A DNA stretch of 64,000 bases from Cinnamomum chago (taxonomy: Eukaryota; Streptophyta; Magnoliopsida; Laurales; Lauraceae): NCBI GenBank assembly GCA_038049695.1, contig CP142451.1:70510001-70574000 (forward strand). Direction: 5' to 3'. The position numbers were made by a program, and so were the translations under genes. The first letter of the stretch is position 1; each line of letters opens with the position of its first letter. Positions 1 through 11,403 of the stretch are shown one piece after another. The notes below the pieces were generated by a model. It saw only the letters and a list, made by a program, of their open reading frames with translations, had not been told where the DNA came from and did no database searches.

Positions 1-250
1 CTGAGGCTATATCTCCTCCGTTGATGTAGATCCAAGGATGCCTTTTCTCCTCCGTTTCTATTTCTGCTTCAGCTTTAGATTCAGATTCATCTCTGATCTT
101 TGCAATGGAATGCTTTGCAGTCTCTGAGAGCACTTCCTTGACCGTCTCCTCCTCTATAGGTATTGGAGGAGCTCTGTCTTCTGGCATGGGAGGGTCGGAA
201 TCTGTCGCCGTAGATTTGTATGGAGGGTTCTTACTACAGCATGTCCCCAT
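1..250 (-). CDS. N-terminal coding segment of a host protein, cut by the window edge
   Basis: Reading the minus strand from an ATG at 250 down to base 1 gives 83 open codons and no stop before the edge. The product begins MGTCCSKNPPYKSTATDSD. Gly2 followed by Cys4 and Cys5 is the classic arrangement for N-myristoylation plus palmitoylation, so a membrane-anchored protein is likely (inference). The middle is acidic and proline-rich (PPMPEDRAPPIPIEEETVKE), followed by VLSETAKHSIAKIRDESESK and a Glu/Lys-rich stretch. It ends near HPWIYINGGDIAS. The start is chosen because it gives the lipidation motif and because the frame upstream is not compelling. I do not recognise the family with confidence and assign no function. 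This is the only stretch in the window that looks like an undamaged host coding sequence. It could still be a fragment, because the rest lies outside. Confidence 0.6.
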   Translation of the reverse strand, partial: MGTCCSKNPPYKSTATDSDPPMPEDRAPPIPIEEETVKEVLSETAKHSIAKIRDESESKAEAEIETEEKRHPWIYINGGDIAS

Positions 251-680
251 TTTTTCTGATTTTGGGGGGAATCAGAAATCAGGATATGGAGTTGGTTGAT
301 GAGATCTGAAATCTAGAAGAGGGATTTCTTACTTTTCCTTTCCTTGTTTCTATTTTTTTTTCCAGGGAAATGAGATTGGAAGCTAATTTCAGCAGTAAGC
401 AGAGGCCTGGGAATGGGATGAGAGAGTATAAAGCGAGTCAGTCAAAGCAGGAAAATGGCTTTTGCTTTTGGGTTTTTGGGTGACATAGAGATGGAGAGGG
501 AGGACGGAGATGATGAAAGGGAGAGAGGGGTGCGCAGGGTGGGGTTCTGCGCAGGGGCAGACAAGGAAGATGGGGTCTACATAGGGTGGGGATCTGCGCA
601 GGATGGGAGGAAGATAGGGGGCGGAGAGAGGCCGGTAGCTTCTCCTTCTCAGCCGGCGACTGTGGGGAGGAGGAGGAGGG
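251..680 (-). promoter_or_regulatory. Leader and upstream region of the 1-250 gene
   Basis: No convincing gene is seen here. The plus-strand open frame at 455-751 is made of GA/GT-rich repeats and runs into transposon-like DNA, so it is not called. Read on the minus strand, the region is pyrimidine-rich next to the ATG, as plant 5' leaders often are. A TATA-like stretch (696-703) lies about 450 bases upstream of the ATG, inside the MITE-like sequence. It is only a candidate. Confidence 0.3.
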
Positions 681-890
681 TATTTTGGTCCGTCTTATAT
701 AAATTTTATTCCATTCCGGACATCATGTCAACGTACCAAACGAAAGAATAGGAATAAGAATTCCATTACTAGATTGATTCTTCTAACCAAACGTTGGAAT
801 GAAAATGACCATTCCCGCCTCATTCCATTCTGGACTCATTCCACTATCCATTCCATTCTTGCCTAAAACCATTCCAGCGAACCAAACGCT
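681..890. mobile_element. MITE-like non-autonomous DNA transposon remnant
   Basis: The segment is built from repeated GGAATGG/CCATTCC words and several ACCAAACG words (near 733, 777 and 881). In reverse it opens with GTAGCGTTTGGTTCGCTGG, a form typical of plant DNA-transposon ends. The right end abuts the Tat1 LTR almost directly. I could not find a matching left terminal inverted repeat or a target duplication, so the left boundary and superfamily are uncertain. Confidence 0.4.
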
Positions 891-1167
891 ACCTAAATAT
901 TTACGGACTTGTTTGGATGGAATAAGATATCTATAGAGTTTCTTGGGAAAGACTGAATGCTTGAAACCTGAAAGGGAAGAAGAGAACAGAGGTCAGAGGC
1001 CCTGGCCGCTCTCGGCGCAAGACACTCCGATGCCTAAGTTAGTTTGATAACGGAACAAAGGGTAAGGGACAGAAGAATAGTTTTGGGTGTCTGTATGCAT
1101 ACCTCCTCAGGATTAACTCTTTGAATATATATAGGGCGAGAGTCCTATGACTCTTGTCCTGGTGCAT

Positions 1168-3053
1168 TAATGGTAGGGTCCCATCGGACCTTACCCTGAG
1201 CTTTTAATGGCAGGGTCCTATCGGTGTTAGTTTTATGGTCTCAATACCAAGTATATGATGAAATAAATTGATTATTTTCTTTTTTTTTTTATCAATACAA
1301 TCATGTTTTCCTTTCATGAGATGAATGGTGTTTAATTATATACTTGCACATAACCAATACAAATGACATGATGGTTCATGAGATGAACCGGAGTCCACAA
1401 GTATACTAGATGTAATACATGTGCATGGATGAGATCCGCATACAGGAGATATGTATTGCAAATCTTATACTTAAATATCTTCACAACCAGTGATGAGATT
1501 GAGCATCTCATCTGACAAGGTTGCAACACTTTGATCACTATGAGATAGTGTGATTTGTCTCGATCATCAGAATGTAGGATTCTGGATCATGGTGCTGGTA
1601 CATTGAATGTATTGAAGGACCATGAGATGCACCTTATATACATTGTCTTTACTTTAAGGTCCGCTTTCATAATTCCCTAGCAATAGGCTCATAATTCTGA
1701 GACATTAATGGACTCAAGATTCTATCTATTTCATCTGCTTTGAGTCACCAATGAGTGAGGCCAATTGTAGGTCAACACCTCGGTGATTTGGGTATGTGGT
1801 AGTAGAGCTATGGGAACATTTAATGGTCAAGATGAAATCTATCTTTAATACCCCTTGTGCCAATTAATGGATTTATCATTGGTAAGTGCGCACCCATTCT
1901 AATTAAGAGTTAATTGGATCGGTACCAAATGATCACTATAATTAATTGAGGCTCAAGGATAATAAGATATGGATCTAATTTGGTGGACATGTCCAATTGA
2001 TCCATGGATATAGATGGAGGGGCCTACTTGTGGTAATTGAAAAATTTAGGGTTTTCATTGTAATATATTCCTAAGACTGAAGTGCAATTGCATTTATATA
2101 GTGGAGTTATTTACAATTAACTGTGGGCTTGGATTGCACATGAGATGTGGGGTCGCGTGTCCCAGTTGGAGTCAGTTTTCTAAGGAATCCCTAGTGGTCC
2201 CTACGCTAGCCCAAGTTATTAGAAAGATACTAATTCTACTTGAACTCTAATAGAAAGGAATTGGAATGTTACTATTTCTATTTGAAGTAAGACTTCTAAT
2301 AGTGGTAATAGTAAGTTACTAATTATTAATGGAAGTAGGACTTCTATTTTAATTAGAAATGAGAAAGCTACTAATTGTTGTGGAAGTGAGACTTCTATGG
2401 CAACTAGCAAGGGAGAAAGTTACTATTTTGTAATGGGAGTTAAACTTCTATTTCAAATAGGAAAAGAGGTGGAATGGAGGGCTATATAAAGGGGAATTAA
2501 CCCCTCTTGGACGTCCATAACAAAGAGAGCACGCCCAGCCCCTTTGTGCAAGTGTTGTACAACTTCTCTTCCTCTTCTAGTTCTCTTCTCTTTCTCCTCT
2601 AGTTCCTTGGAGTTACTAGTTGGTTTTTCTCTTGAAGTTTCCACCAATCTTCTTGAGAAAAGAGATCTAATACGGGTCATAGCGTGGAAGATCATAAGGT
2701 GTTGGAGATTCTGATTTGATTAGTGAAAGTGTTTCATCATCAAAGAAAGTCACAACTTCTCCATTAGAGCACTACTAAGCTCCAAAGGTATAATCTACTT
2801 CCTTGTATATTGTAGATTTCGTGGTCTCATGTTTAGGTGTTGTTTTCTATCTTCTAGATAGGTTATATTGTTGTACATGATTTATGAGTTTGAGGGATTG
2901 CATCCTGGATTGGGTTTTGTTGCCTTCTAGATAGGCCTACCTACTTCCAACAATCGGACCTTACCCTGATCTCTTAATGTTAGAGTCCCATCGGGCCTTA
3001 CCCTAGTCCCTCAATGGTAAGGTCACATCGGACCTTACCCTGACTTCACGAAA
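1168..3053. repeat. 37-bp tandem repeats in Tat1 left LTR (interrupted)
   Basis: Four diverged 37-bp units with the core GGTCCCATCGGACCTTACC, matching 30930-31077 in the other LTR. The array is split by the copia-like solo LTR, which inserted inside the second unit. The units lie upstream of the LTR TATA in the minus direction, in U3, the position where LTR enhancer repeats are often found. Confidence 0.75.
1225..2952 (+). mobile_element. Solo LTR, probably Ty1/copia (copy A)
   Basis: Begins TGTTAGTTTTATGG and ends CTACTTCCAACA, 1728 bp, flanked by the perfect 5-bp duplication ATCGG (1220-1224 and 2953-2957). No internal element DNA remains, so it is a solo LTR left by LTR-LTR recombination. 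A TATATAAA box at 2483-2490 gives the plus orientation. It is homologous to 57093-58458. The TGTTAG...CAACA termini and the length suggest copia, possibly the Angela group. That lineage is inferred, because no coding region is present. Confidence 0.85.
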
Positions 3054-3361
3054 GTTGTGGATCCCGCTCTTTCAGGGATTATGGACGTAACCACCGGGCA
3101 AGGATAACCTCTTATCTCCGTCCGATGCGTGTCCTTGTCTCTCAGCACGTTCTGTAACGTGGCTGAGTTTCTATAAAGGTACAGCTGTCAATGCTCGTCT
3201 CGATTGACCGAACTGAAGATGATACCGAGGTCAAGCATGACCTTAACACGGGACCATTCTGGCACTATTGCTGAGATGCATAAAACCGAGACCAAGACAT
3301 GCCTAGCTAGTACTTTTACCGAAACTAGGACAATCTTGGTATCTTGAAAATATCCCACACA

Positions 3362-3374
3362 ATTGCCCCCTAGC
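3362..3374 (-). other. Polypurine tract of Tat1
   Basis: On the minus strand the bases directly before the 3' LTR read GCTAGGGGGCAAT, a purine-rich primer for plus-strand DNA synthesis. The position beside the LTR edge supports both the boundary and the orientation. Confidence 0.75.
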
Positions 3375-3721
3375 TTCTGACTTCTTAGAGTTCCCTAAAT
3401 CTTTGAGGTCGGAAGCTAAGCATTATGATGGGAGAACTTTTTAAACTTTTTTAAGCTCATACTGTATATCATCTTGGCGTCGGTTTATAACATCTGATCC
3501 TTATCACGATGTCGCTTCATCTGCCCGAGATAACTTATGGCACATCAATGTTGCTTCATCTGCTCGAGATAATTAATGGCGCGCCTCGATCAATGCAGAA
3601 GATGTATCGTGGTGCCGCCTCCTGGTTGGTCATCCAATCGTTTCAAAGAGACGTGCACAGTGCTCGAAATGACATCTCGCACGTGTGTCCTCGGGATTCA
3701 AAACGACGCCTCTTTATCCAT

Positions 3722-3729
3722 TATATATA
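3722..3729 (+). promoter_or_regulatory. Candidate TATA box for the Tat1 antisense gene
   Basis: TATATATA on the plus strand, about 265 bp before the start at 3987, followed by a CT-rich leader-like stretch (3740-3970). This suggests the antisense gene has its own promoter rather than depending on the LTR. This is inference. Confidence 0.45.
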
Positions 3730-3986
3730 GGGGTGCCTTTCTCTCATTTTTCACTTTCACCTTTGTTAGAGAAGAGAGAGGGTTTTGCTGAATAGAGAAG
3801 TGAGAGGGTTGCTGAGGTCGAGTTCTTGCATCCGAGCTCAGCAGCCTTTGATTCCAGTCTCGTATTTATAAGTCCTTTTTTCTCATCTTGCTCATTTCCG
3901 CTTTCTAGTTCTTTCTAGGGTTCCCTGACCTCTTTCCCCTTTTTGAGTCTCGTTCTCTGTTTCTTCAGTTCCTTCGGACTCGAGGT

Positions 3987-6105
3987 TTGATAATGGGTAT
4001 TTATAGGCAGAGATTAGAGACCCTAGAGGCCATAACTAGATTTAGAGCCGATTACGGGATCCCTGATGATGTCCTCATCAGGTTGAATGACCCGGAAAGC
4101 GCCTTCGATGGCTATTCTTTTACTAATGGCTGGATGCCATTCTATTTAGTCACCATGGTCAAAGGTTGGGTTCGATTCCCCCTTCATCCTCTCATTAGAA
4201 CCTGTCTTAGGAAATGGCATATCCGCCCTTGTCAGTTGATGCCGAACAGCTTCAAGATCATCATGGGTATTGCCGGGCTCAATAGGATTCTTAGTATTGA
4301 CCTCAGCGTCGATGATATTAAGGAGGTTTATGACCTCTACAAGTCCGGCGGTGACAACACATATTATCTCCAAGCTAAGGCGAACCGGGAGTGGATCATC
4401 AATGATCTAGAAGACTCCAACAGATACGCCGGGAATGACTGCCTATTCGTGTCGGGTAACTGGGAATATGCGGGAACCGTGCCCGAGGTGGAAAGGATTG
4501 ACAAGATTCCTCGTGGCTTTGGGAGCCCACCTAGTAACCACTAACCTCCCAGCCTTTACATTTTCCTTGTGTTTTTCTACTCTTTTCTGCCGAGGTGTCT
4601 GACATTTTCTATTTGTTGTGTAGACGTCCAACAAAGAAGAAAAAAAGCCTGCCGAGTTGGTTGGGTAAGAAATGACAGCTGGTTTCTAGCAATGTACGGC
4701 TACCACGGCCACAAACACCGAGCCACCTAGGCGCTCTTGAACTATGAACCGAGGTACCACTCCTTCATCAAGAGGAAGACCGGTTAACCTCGGGGAGAGC
4801 GCCAAACTCACGTCAAAGAGGAAAGGGGAGAGCCCATAGAAGCCCTAACCGATGTTGAGCATCGGATCACTTCTGGTGCCGAGGTTGCCGCTTTTGGGTC
4901 TGACTCGGAGGCCACCGGGTCCGCTGAAACCACGACCGCTGCTGTAAGAACTGAGACCTCCTCGAGGTCAAGAAGTTCAAGGCAAGTCGTTTTCTCCTCC
5001 AGCTCTTCGTCTAGTTCGGAGGAAGAAGAAGACATGTTGTAGCGACGACCTGTCGTGGTGGTCAAGGACTTAGGGGCTCTAGCACTAAGGGACCGAGCCC
5101 CTCGTGCCCCCGCGTCCATTGTTGCTTCTGCCCCCATTCCTGCTCCCGCCCCTGCTCCTGCTCTTGGTTCTGGAGTTCGGCAATGTCCTGTAGAAACAAC
5201 AAGATAGGAGGCTCCTAGAGAAAAGAGGCCTAGGACCGAGGCTCCCACCAAGGAGGGTCCTAGCGCAGTTTTGGCACCCCGTCCCACCGGGCCGGCTCTC
5301 TAGAATCCGAGCCTCCAGGTCGAGCCCAGAAAGCCAATGACAGTAGAGGACCGTATCGCCGGCAATCATCTCGTCATTGCCGCGCTCGGTGAAGCCTGTG
5401 CCTTGCCACGAGACATGGCAAGGCTCAAGGGGCTCGACAAGGTGACGCTAACGATGTCTACGATGCAGTCAGCAATCTCGGTAAACATAAACTTTACCTA
5501 GTGTTTCATTTCGGTTATTGCCTTCTCACGCCTGCTTCTTCTACAGGAGGTCAAAAGTGCTAGGTCGCCTTGGAAAGGGATCGGGAGAACCATTCCAAGG
5601 TCTCGAGGTTGGAGGTAGAGAAGAAGGACCTCCAAACAGCCCTGGAAGCGAGCAACCAGAGGTTGAAGGAACAAGAGGAAAGAAATGATGGCCTCAAGAC
5701 CGAACTTGACTCGGCAATGGCTTAGAACCATAGACTGGAGGTCGAGGCGGAGGTTCAGAAGGAGTGAGCGGTCGAGCTTAAAGCCTCCTTGGAGAAGCAG
5801 AAAGATGAATTCAAAGCCAAGCTCCAGGCCAAGATCGAAATTGCCTTCATCGAAGGGGTGGTAGAGGCGACAACAATTTACACGGCTTAGGTCCTCGCTA
5901 TGAGGGACCAAGTGTGAGAGCTCAGGTGATTGGCCGCACTCAAAGAAGCGGGAGTCTCAGAGGACCATCCTGCCTTTAAGAACCCTCCCAAGTACCCGAG
6001 TTCGGAGCTGGGATCAAGTTCTGCCCCTGCCGAGGCTGCTTCGACCGATGCCACTCCAACCGCGAATATTACTGCTGATGCTTCCTCCGAGTCCACAGCT
6101 TGAAG
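3987..6105 (+). pseudogene. Antisense extra gene of Tat1 ('putative gypsy type transposon' domain plus coiled coil)
   Basis: The gene lies on the strand opposite gag-pol, between integrase and the 3' LTR, where Retand/Tat elements are known to keep an extra gene. The first open stretch (3987-4544, 186 codons) contains GWVRFPLHPLIRTCLRKWHI, then RPCQLMPNSFKIIMGIAGLN. This layout resembles the Pfam family of gypsy-type transposon proteins (PF04195, from memory). Further downstream, about 5540-5900, plus-strand sequence encodes a Glu/Lys/Leu-rich coiled coil, also usual for these genes. Several breaks are visible, so it is a fossil. Its function in the family is unknown; a role in element regulation or particle assembly has been speculated. 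Confidence is high for the location and type, moderate for the domain name. Confidence 0.65.
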
Positions 6106-6726
6106 GCTCTTTTCGTTGTTTTTCTTTCTTTTCTATTTGGTTTCAATGTAACAATGTACTTCTGTATTTCCATTCTATAAATAAATACAATTGCACTTTG
6201 TCTCTTCTCACATTTGCCTCCAAATGTTACATGTGTTTGATCTCTCAGTTCCTTAACCGAGCTCTCTACACGTTTGGAAGATAAATTTGCTAAGTGACTT
6301 CAGTTCAATAACCGAGATCCCTTGTATTTCATCTTAAGTTCCTTCACTCAAGAAAACAGACTTGTATTAAAATACCGAATGCTTCTGTACTGCTAAGCTT
6401 AGTTTATTAACCGAACTTAACAAGAACAAACTGGTTTAAGTTCTTTAACTACAAGGCATTGCAATTTTTACCTTGGTGATAGAATTATTTAAACTTGGCT
6501 CCGTAACCGAACATATTTCAATTCTAAACACCGAGGTACCCACCGAGTTCTCTAACTTGGTATTTCATCTGTGCCTTAACTATTTAAGGCTTTTCCCTAT
6601 TTCCCTAATGTTTCGTAGCAGTTAGGTAGATAATTGTTGAAATCTCCAACTTGGCGAGAATTGAAAACAACAGAGAACGATTCTTCCAAAAGAATTACTT
6701 TTATTGATTTCAAAGATTGGGTACAA
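6106..6726. other. Spacer between Tat1 integrase and antisense gene
   Basis: AT-rich with no gene. It carries many scattered ACCGA/CCGAG words (for example near 6315, 6374, 6410, 6506 and 6540), which also recur in Tat1 coding and LTR DNA. It probably contains the convergent ends of the two opposing transcription units. Confidence 0.5.
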
Positions 6727-9700
6727 TTAAAAATAATACTTCTTGAGGTGTGTCGCATTCCATGGCCGTGGTAACTCTTTACCATCCATGTCCTCAAGCT
6801 TGTACGTTGATTGTCCGGAAACCGAGATCACCTTGAATGGGCCATGCAAGTTCGGTGCCAGTTTTCCCTCATTGGGGTTTTTATCTTCGGGAAGCGTCTT
6901 CCTTAAGACCAACTCTCCAACTGAAAACTTCCTCTCCCTGACTTTTCGGTTGTACCCCCTAGCCAATTGTTACTGGTAGGCAGCTAGGCGGACAACTGTT
7001 GCATCCCTTCGCTCCTCGGCTAGGTCTAGTTCTTGGGCTTTATTCACTTCATTTTGGCCCTGATCAAAGAGCTCGGAACTTAGGGTTGGGAGACTGATCT
7101 TAAGATGGATGACGACCTCCATCCCATAGGCCAAGGAGAAGGGGGTTGCCGAAGTGGAGCGTCTTGGAGTGGTTCTGTATGCTCATAGGACACTTGAGAG
7201 TTCTTCCACTCATCTTCCCTTAGCTCGGTCAAGCCTCTTCTTGAGCCTATCGAGCACCACCTTGTTAGAAATCTCAGCTTGACCATTGCTTTGTGGGTAA
7301 GCGGGAGTGGAATAGTAAGTTTTGATGTCGAGCTCCTCGTAGAAGTTTCGAAAGAAGTTGGAGTTGAATTAAGTCTCGTTGTCCAAGACCAAAGCTCGGG
7401 GGACTCCAAACCTTGTGATGATGTTCTTCCACCCAAAGTTTTTTTAGTCATGTCTGGTGATGGAGGACAACGGTTCGGCTTCTATCCACTTGGTGAAAGA
7501 ATCGGTTGCTACTACTAGCCACCTCTTGTTCCCCGGAGCTCGGTGAAGCGACCCCACAATGTCCAAGCCCCACTGTGCGAAGGGTCATGGACTGGAAAGT
7601 GGGCTCAGATCCTTTGCTGGCTGATGGATGGAGTGTGAGAACTTTTGGCACTTCTCACATTTCCTGGCATATAGTTGAGCATCCTTCTACATGTAAGGCC
7701 ACCAATAGCCTTGGTTAATCGCTCGATACGCCAGTGACTGACCTCCAATGTGGCTTCCGCACATTCCTTCATGAATTTCATAAAGGAAGTCTTCAACTTT
7801 GCTCGAGTGAACACAATGGAGGTAAGGGCCGGTATAGGACTTCCTGTAAAGCTTGTCATCCGGAGACAACCAAAACCGGGCTGTTTTCAGCCTGATTTTG
7901 TGAGCCTCATTCTTGGCTTCAGGAAGTTGATCATTCTTAAGATAGGAAATGATTGGGTCCATCCAGCTTGGACTGAGATCAGCACACAAAACCTGTCGAG
8001 GTGGTTGAAGCTCTATACTTGGTCTTTCCAATGTTTCCACCTCGATAGTTCTTTTTCTCCTAGCCTCAACAGCGAATCTCTACCGACCTGTTTGACTTCA
8101 ACTCTCTCGAACTGAGAAAGGAGTTGTTTTGCATGAGCTAGGTAGGCCGCCATCCTTTCGTCCCGAGCTTGGTAGTCTTCGCTCAACTGGCTCATCACCA
8201 ATTGGGAGTCGCTGAAGACCACCAACTATCGTGCCCCCAGGGTTTTAGCGCTATTGAGCCCTGCAACCAGTGCTTCATACTCAGCTTCATTATTGGACGC
8301 CTTGAAGCCAAGTGTTAAGGCTTGCTCGATGACTAGGCCCTTTGGGAATTTGAGGACTATGCCGGCACCAACCCTTTTGAAAGTTGAGGATCCGTCGACG
8401 AAGACCTTTCGTGATGAACGAAGGAACTGCTTCTAAGATCGATCTTCTTCTGTCTCGGTAACTTCGTCCTTATCCTCCCGGCCTCCCAGTTTGGTATTGA
8501 GCTGGCTCGGTGCCGAATTTAGAGAAACAAACTCCACAATAAAGTTTGCTAAAACTTGGGCCTTTATTGTTGTTCTGGGTTGATACTGAATGTCATATTG
8601 ACCTAGCTCGACAGCCCATGTTGAGACTCTTCCAGAGAAATCTGCCTTTCTGAAAAGGGACTTGAGTGGATGTTCTGTAACAACCATGATAGTGTATGTC
8701 TGGTAGTAGTGTGAAAGTTTGCGAGAAGCACTGACAAGTGCTAATGCAAGCTTCTCCAATGGTAAATATTTGGTCAAGAATGATCTTGCTTGTATAGTAA
8801 ATAGGCTTCTGTTGCCTATCTTCTTTCCTGATGAGTACGGAGCTCACCGTGTGATCCGAGGCGGACAGATATCAGTAGAGAACTTCTCCTTGCTTCGGGG
8901 TTGACAACAAGGGTGGTGAAGCCAAATAGGTTTTGGGCTCCTGCAGAGCTCGGTCGTACTCCGGAGTCCACTGAAATTTCAAACTTTTCTTCAAAAGTTG
9001 AAAGAAGGGTCGGCACTTATCTGAAGCTTGGCTGATAAAACGATTGAGCGTGGCAGCCATTCCAACGAGCCTCTGAACTTGCTTTGCCGTAGTTGGACTT
9101 CGTATCCCCTGGATTGCCGAGATCTGGTCTGGATTTGCTTTAATTCCTCTTCTGGTGACCAGGCTTCCCATGAATTTACCAGAGCTGACACCAAATGCAC
9201 ATTTGGATGCATTTAGTCTAAGCTGAAACTCTTTTAGGATGTCAAACGTTTGACTTAGGTCTGTCAAGTGGTCTTGTGACATTTTAGACTTGACAACCAT
9301 GTCATCAATGTAGACCCCCATTGTCTTCCCTACCTGGGCCTGGAACATCTTGGTTACCAGCCTCTGGTAAGTTACCCCCACATTTTTTAACCCAAATGGC
9401 ATCACTTTGTAACAGTAGATGCATCTAGGTGTTATGAATGCGGTCTTTTCTTCATTAGGCCCGTGCATTGGTATTTGATGGTAACCTCGGTAAGCATGGA
9501 GGAAACTCATCCTATCATGCCCAGTAGTCGCGTCAATCATCTGATCGATCTTGGGAAGAGGAAAGTCATCCTTTGGGCTCGCTTTATTGAGGTCGGTGAA
9601 ATTGACGCAGACCCTCCACTATCCATTCTATTTCTTGATCACGACTGTATTGGCCAGCCAATCTGGGTAGTGGACCTCCCTGATCGCCTGAGCCTCCAGT

Positions 9701-10491
9701 AGCTTTTCAACCTCCTCAATCACGGCCTCGGTCTGTGGAATCCCCGTTCTCTGAGCCTTTTGGACCGTAGGCTTGTATTTTGGGTCCACTTTCAATTTGT
9801 GGCACATGACCTCGGGGTTGATACCAAGCATCTCGTATGGTGTCCAGGTGAAAACTTCCTTGTTCTGCAACAAGAAGTTTAGGAGCTCCAACCTCTCAGC
9901 TTCAATGAGTTGACTTCCAAGCATAAAATATTTTTCAGGATCGTTGGGATCGATCCTGATTTCAACCAAATCTTCAATGCTTTTTTGTTCTGGAGCTCGG
10001 CCAACATCCTCTAGTTCTGCTTCCTTGTCTAGCTCGGCCATATGCACCTGCTTTGGTTCTGTTTCACCAGGTACTACGGCCATCAAGCATTGTTCGGCTA
10101 TGTGTTGGTCACCTCTGACCGTGATCATCTCAATTCTGCCGTTCTCGTTCTCTAACGGAAACTTCAGTTTTTGGTGATGAGTGGAAGGTTCGGCTTCCAT
10201 GTTATGCAGCCAAGTTCTCCCTACTGTCGCATTGTATGGGGATGGTACATCTACCACGAGGAAGTCGGCTAGCATGCTGGCTCCTTCAACTTGAACTTTG
10301 ATGGTGATTTTCCCCTTGGGATACACCGGTTTCGAGCTAAAACCCACCAGAGGAGTGCGTGCTTCCTGCAAGTCTTCTTCTTTGAGACCCATCTTCTTGA
10401 AGCGGTCAAAGTAGAGGATCTCTGACGAACTCTCGGGATCCACAAGAATCCTCTGTACCTTGAAGTTCTTTAACTTCAAGGTCACAACCAA
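6727..10491 (-). pseudogene. pol region of Tat1 (protease, RT, RNase H, archaeal-type RNase H, integrase)
   Basis: Domain order on the minus strand: protease near 10.35-10.49 kb (ILVDPESSSEILYFDRF), reverse transcriptase about 9.1-9.75 kb with the active-site motif YIDDMVVKS and VMPFGLKN, and RNase H about 8.5-8.95 kb. A second RNase H lies at about 8.0-8.4 kb (VFSDSQLVMSQLSEDYQARD), which is diagnostic of Tat/Ogre-type elements. Integrase follows from about 7.05-7.9 kb with a zinc-binding region (EIHEGMCGSHIGGQSLAYRA). The integrase C-terminal part (6727-6966) contains GELVLRKTLPEDKNPNEGKL and HGPFKVISV. The region is broken in several places and is a fossil. Its 5' edge meets the inserted Tekay array at 10495-10500. 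Confidence 0.85.
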
Positions 10492-10494
10492 AGG

Positions 10495-10499
10495 ATAGT
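10495..10499. repeat. Target-site duplication ATAGT, left copy
   Basis: ATAGT immediately precedes the first Tekay LTR and is repeated at 28735-28739, right after the third LTR. Only these outermost ends carry it. Confidence 0.9.
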
Positions 10500-11216
10500 T
10501 GTCACGCCCCCAAAAGTGAAACTGGGGTTATGCGTGAGATTAGGGCTAATTTAAAACTTTTTCCAATAATAAACACAAGCCAATGCCCTAATCGTGTCCC
10601 ATCTGGATCGAAGACCGCTGTGAGGTATAAACATTTCCTCGATTATATTAAACAATAGCGGAAGCTTCATAACACAAGAGGTATCTTAAAGATGTATAGT
10701 TTAAGAGCAATCTACTGAATATCAAGATTAAGGTTAGAGTTTAAGACTATACACAAAATATCATTTACAAATAAAAAGGCCAACTAAAACTAGGCCTAAA
10801 CAAAATATAAGAAAACCAAAAGGTGAAGCTAAGAAGACTAATCGTGAGGCGCTCGTGCACGGGGTCGTCACGGCTATACGATGCCGTCCGTACTGTACTC
10901 TAGGAAGTCATCAGGCTGATCCGCCTGAACTTCCTCCGTCTGCTCCTCCGCCTCTGGGTAGAAGTACTCGGTACCTATGCACCAAGAGTAGCATCATCAA
11001 CACAACGGATGGCAAAACAATAGATATATAAATCACATCAATATGCAGACTAAAGAGAATAAACGAGTACACATGATCATAAGATATGCTTAGCACTCCG
11101 ATCGTAGAAGATGCATCGCATTCGAATCATAAACAAACTAACAAATAGGCGATCCACATATGCCAATATATATCATCAAGTGGGATAAAAACCCAGTATC
11201 CAATATCCAAACAACT

Positions 11217-11403
11217 CGTGGCTCAAGTACTCCGGCTCCGCGAGCTCTGGTACTATTTTGCTCGAGGACGTACAATATCAGCTCAAGTAGCTCGGGCTCC
11301 GTGAGCTCTGGCTCTGTCTTGCTGTAACAAAACAAAACATCTCGAGGAACAATAACTCTCAGCTCAAGTAGCTCGGGCTCCGTGAGCTCTGGCTCTGTCT
11401 TAC
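11217..11403. repeat. Short GAGCTC-rich repeats inside the Tekay LTR
   Basis: About three related units (near 11217, 11280 and 11361) built on AGCTCAAGTAGCTCGGGCTCC followed by GTGAGCTCTGGCTCTGTCTT, each able to fold on itself. The same array recurs 7722 and 15444 bases further on. Short frames crossing it are repeat artefacts. Confidence 0.8.

Larger units (their letters stand above)
893..3361 (-). repeat. Left (3') LTR of Tat1, split by a solo LTR
   Basis: Matches the right LTR 30647-31390 in two blocks, about 893-1224 and 2953-3361. Removing the 1728-bp insertion and one TSD copy gives nearly the same length (about 735-740 versus 744 bp). It ends in CCCACACA at 3361. A TATATATA stretch near 1125-1132, read on the minus strand, sits about 235 bp from the LTR end. 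The left edge, next to the MITE-like DNA, is not sharp. Confidence 0.85.

Noticed and set aside
455-751. 98-codon plus-strand frame
   Set aside because: GA/GT-rich low-complexity sequence that runs into MITE-like DNA, with no protein-like pattern and no homology I recognise.
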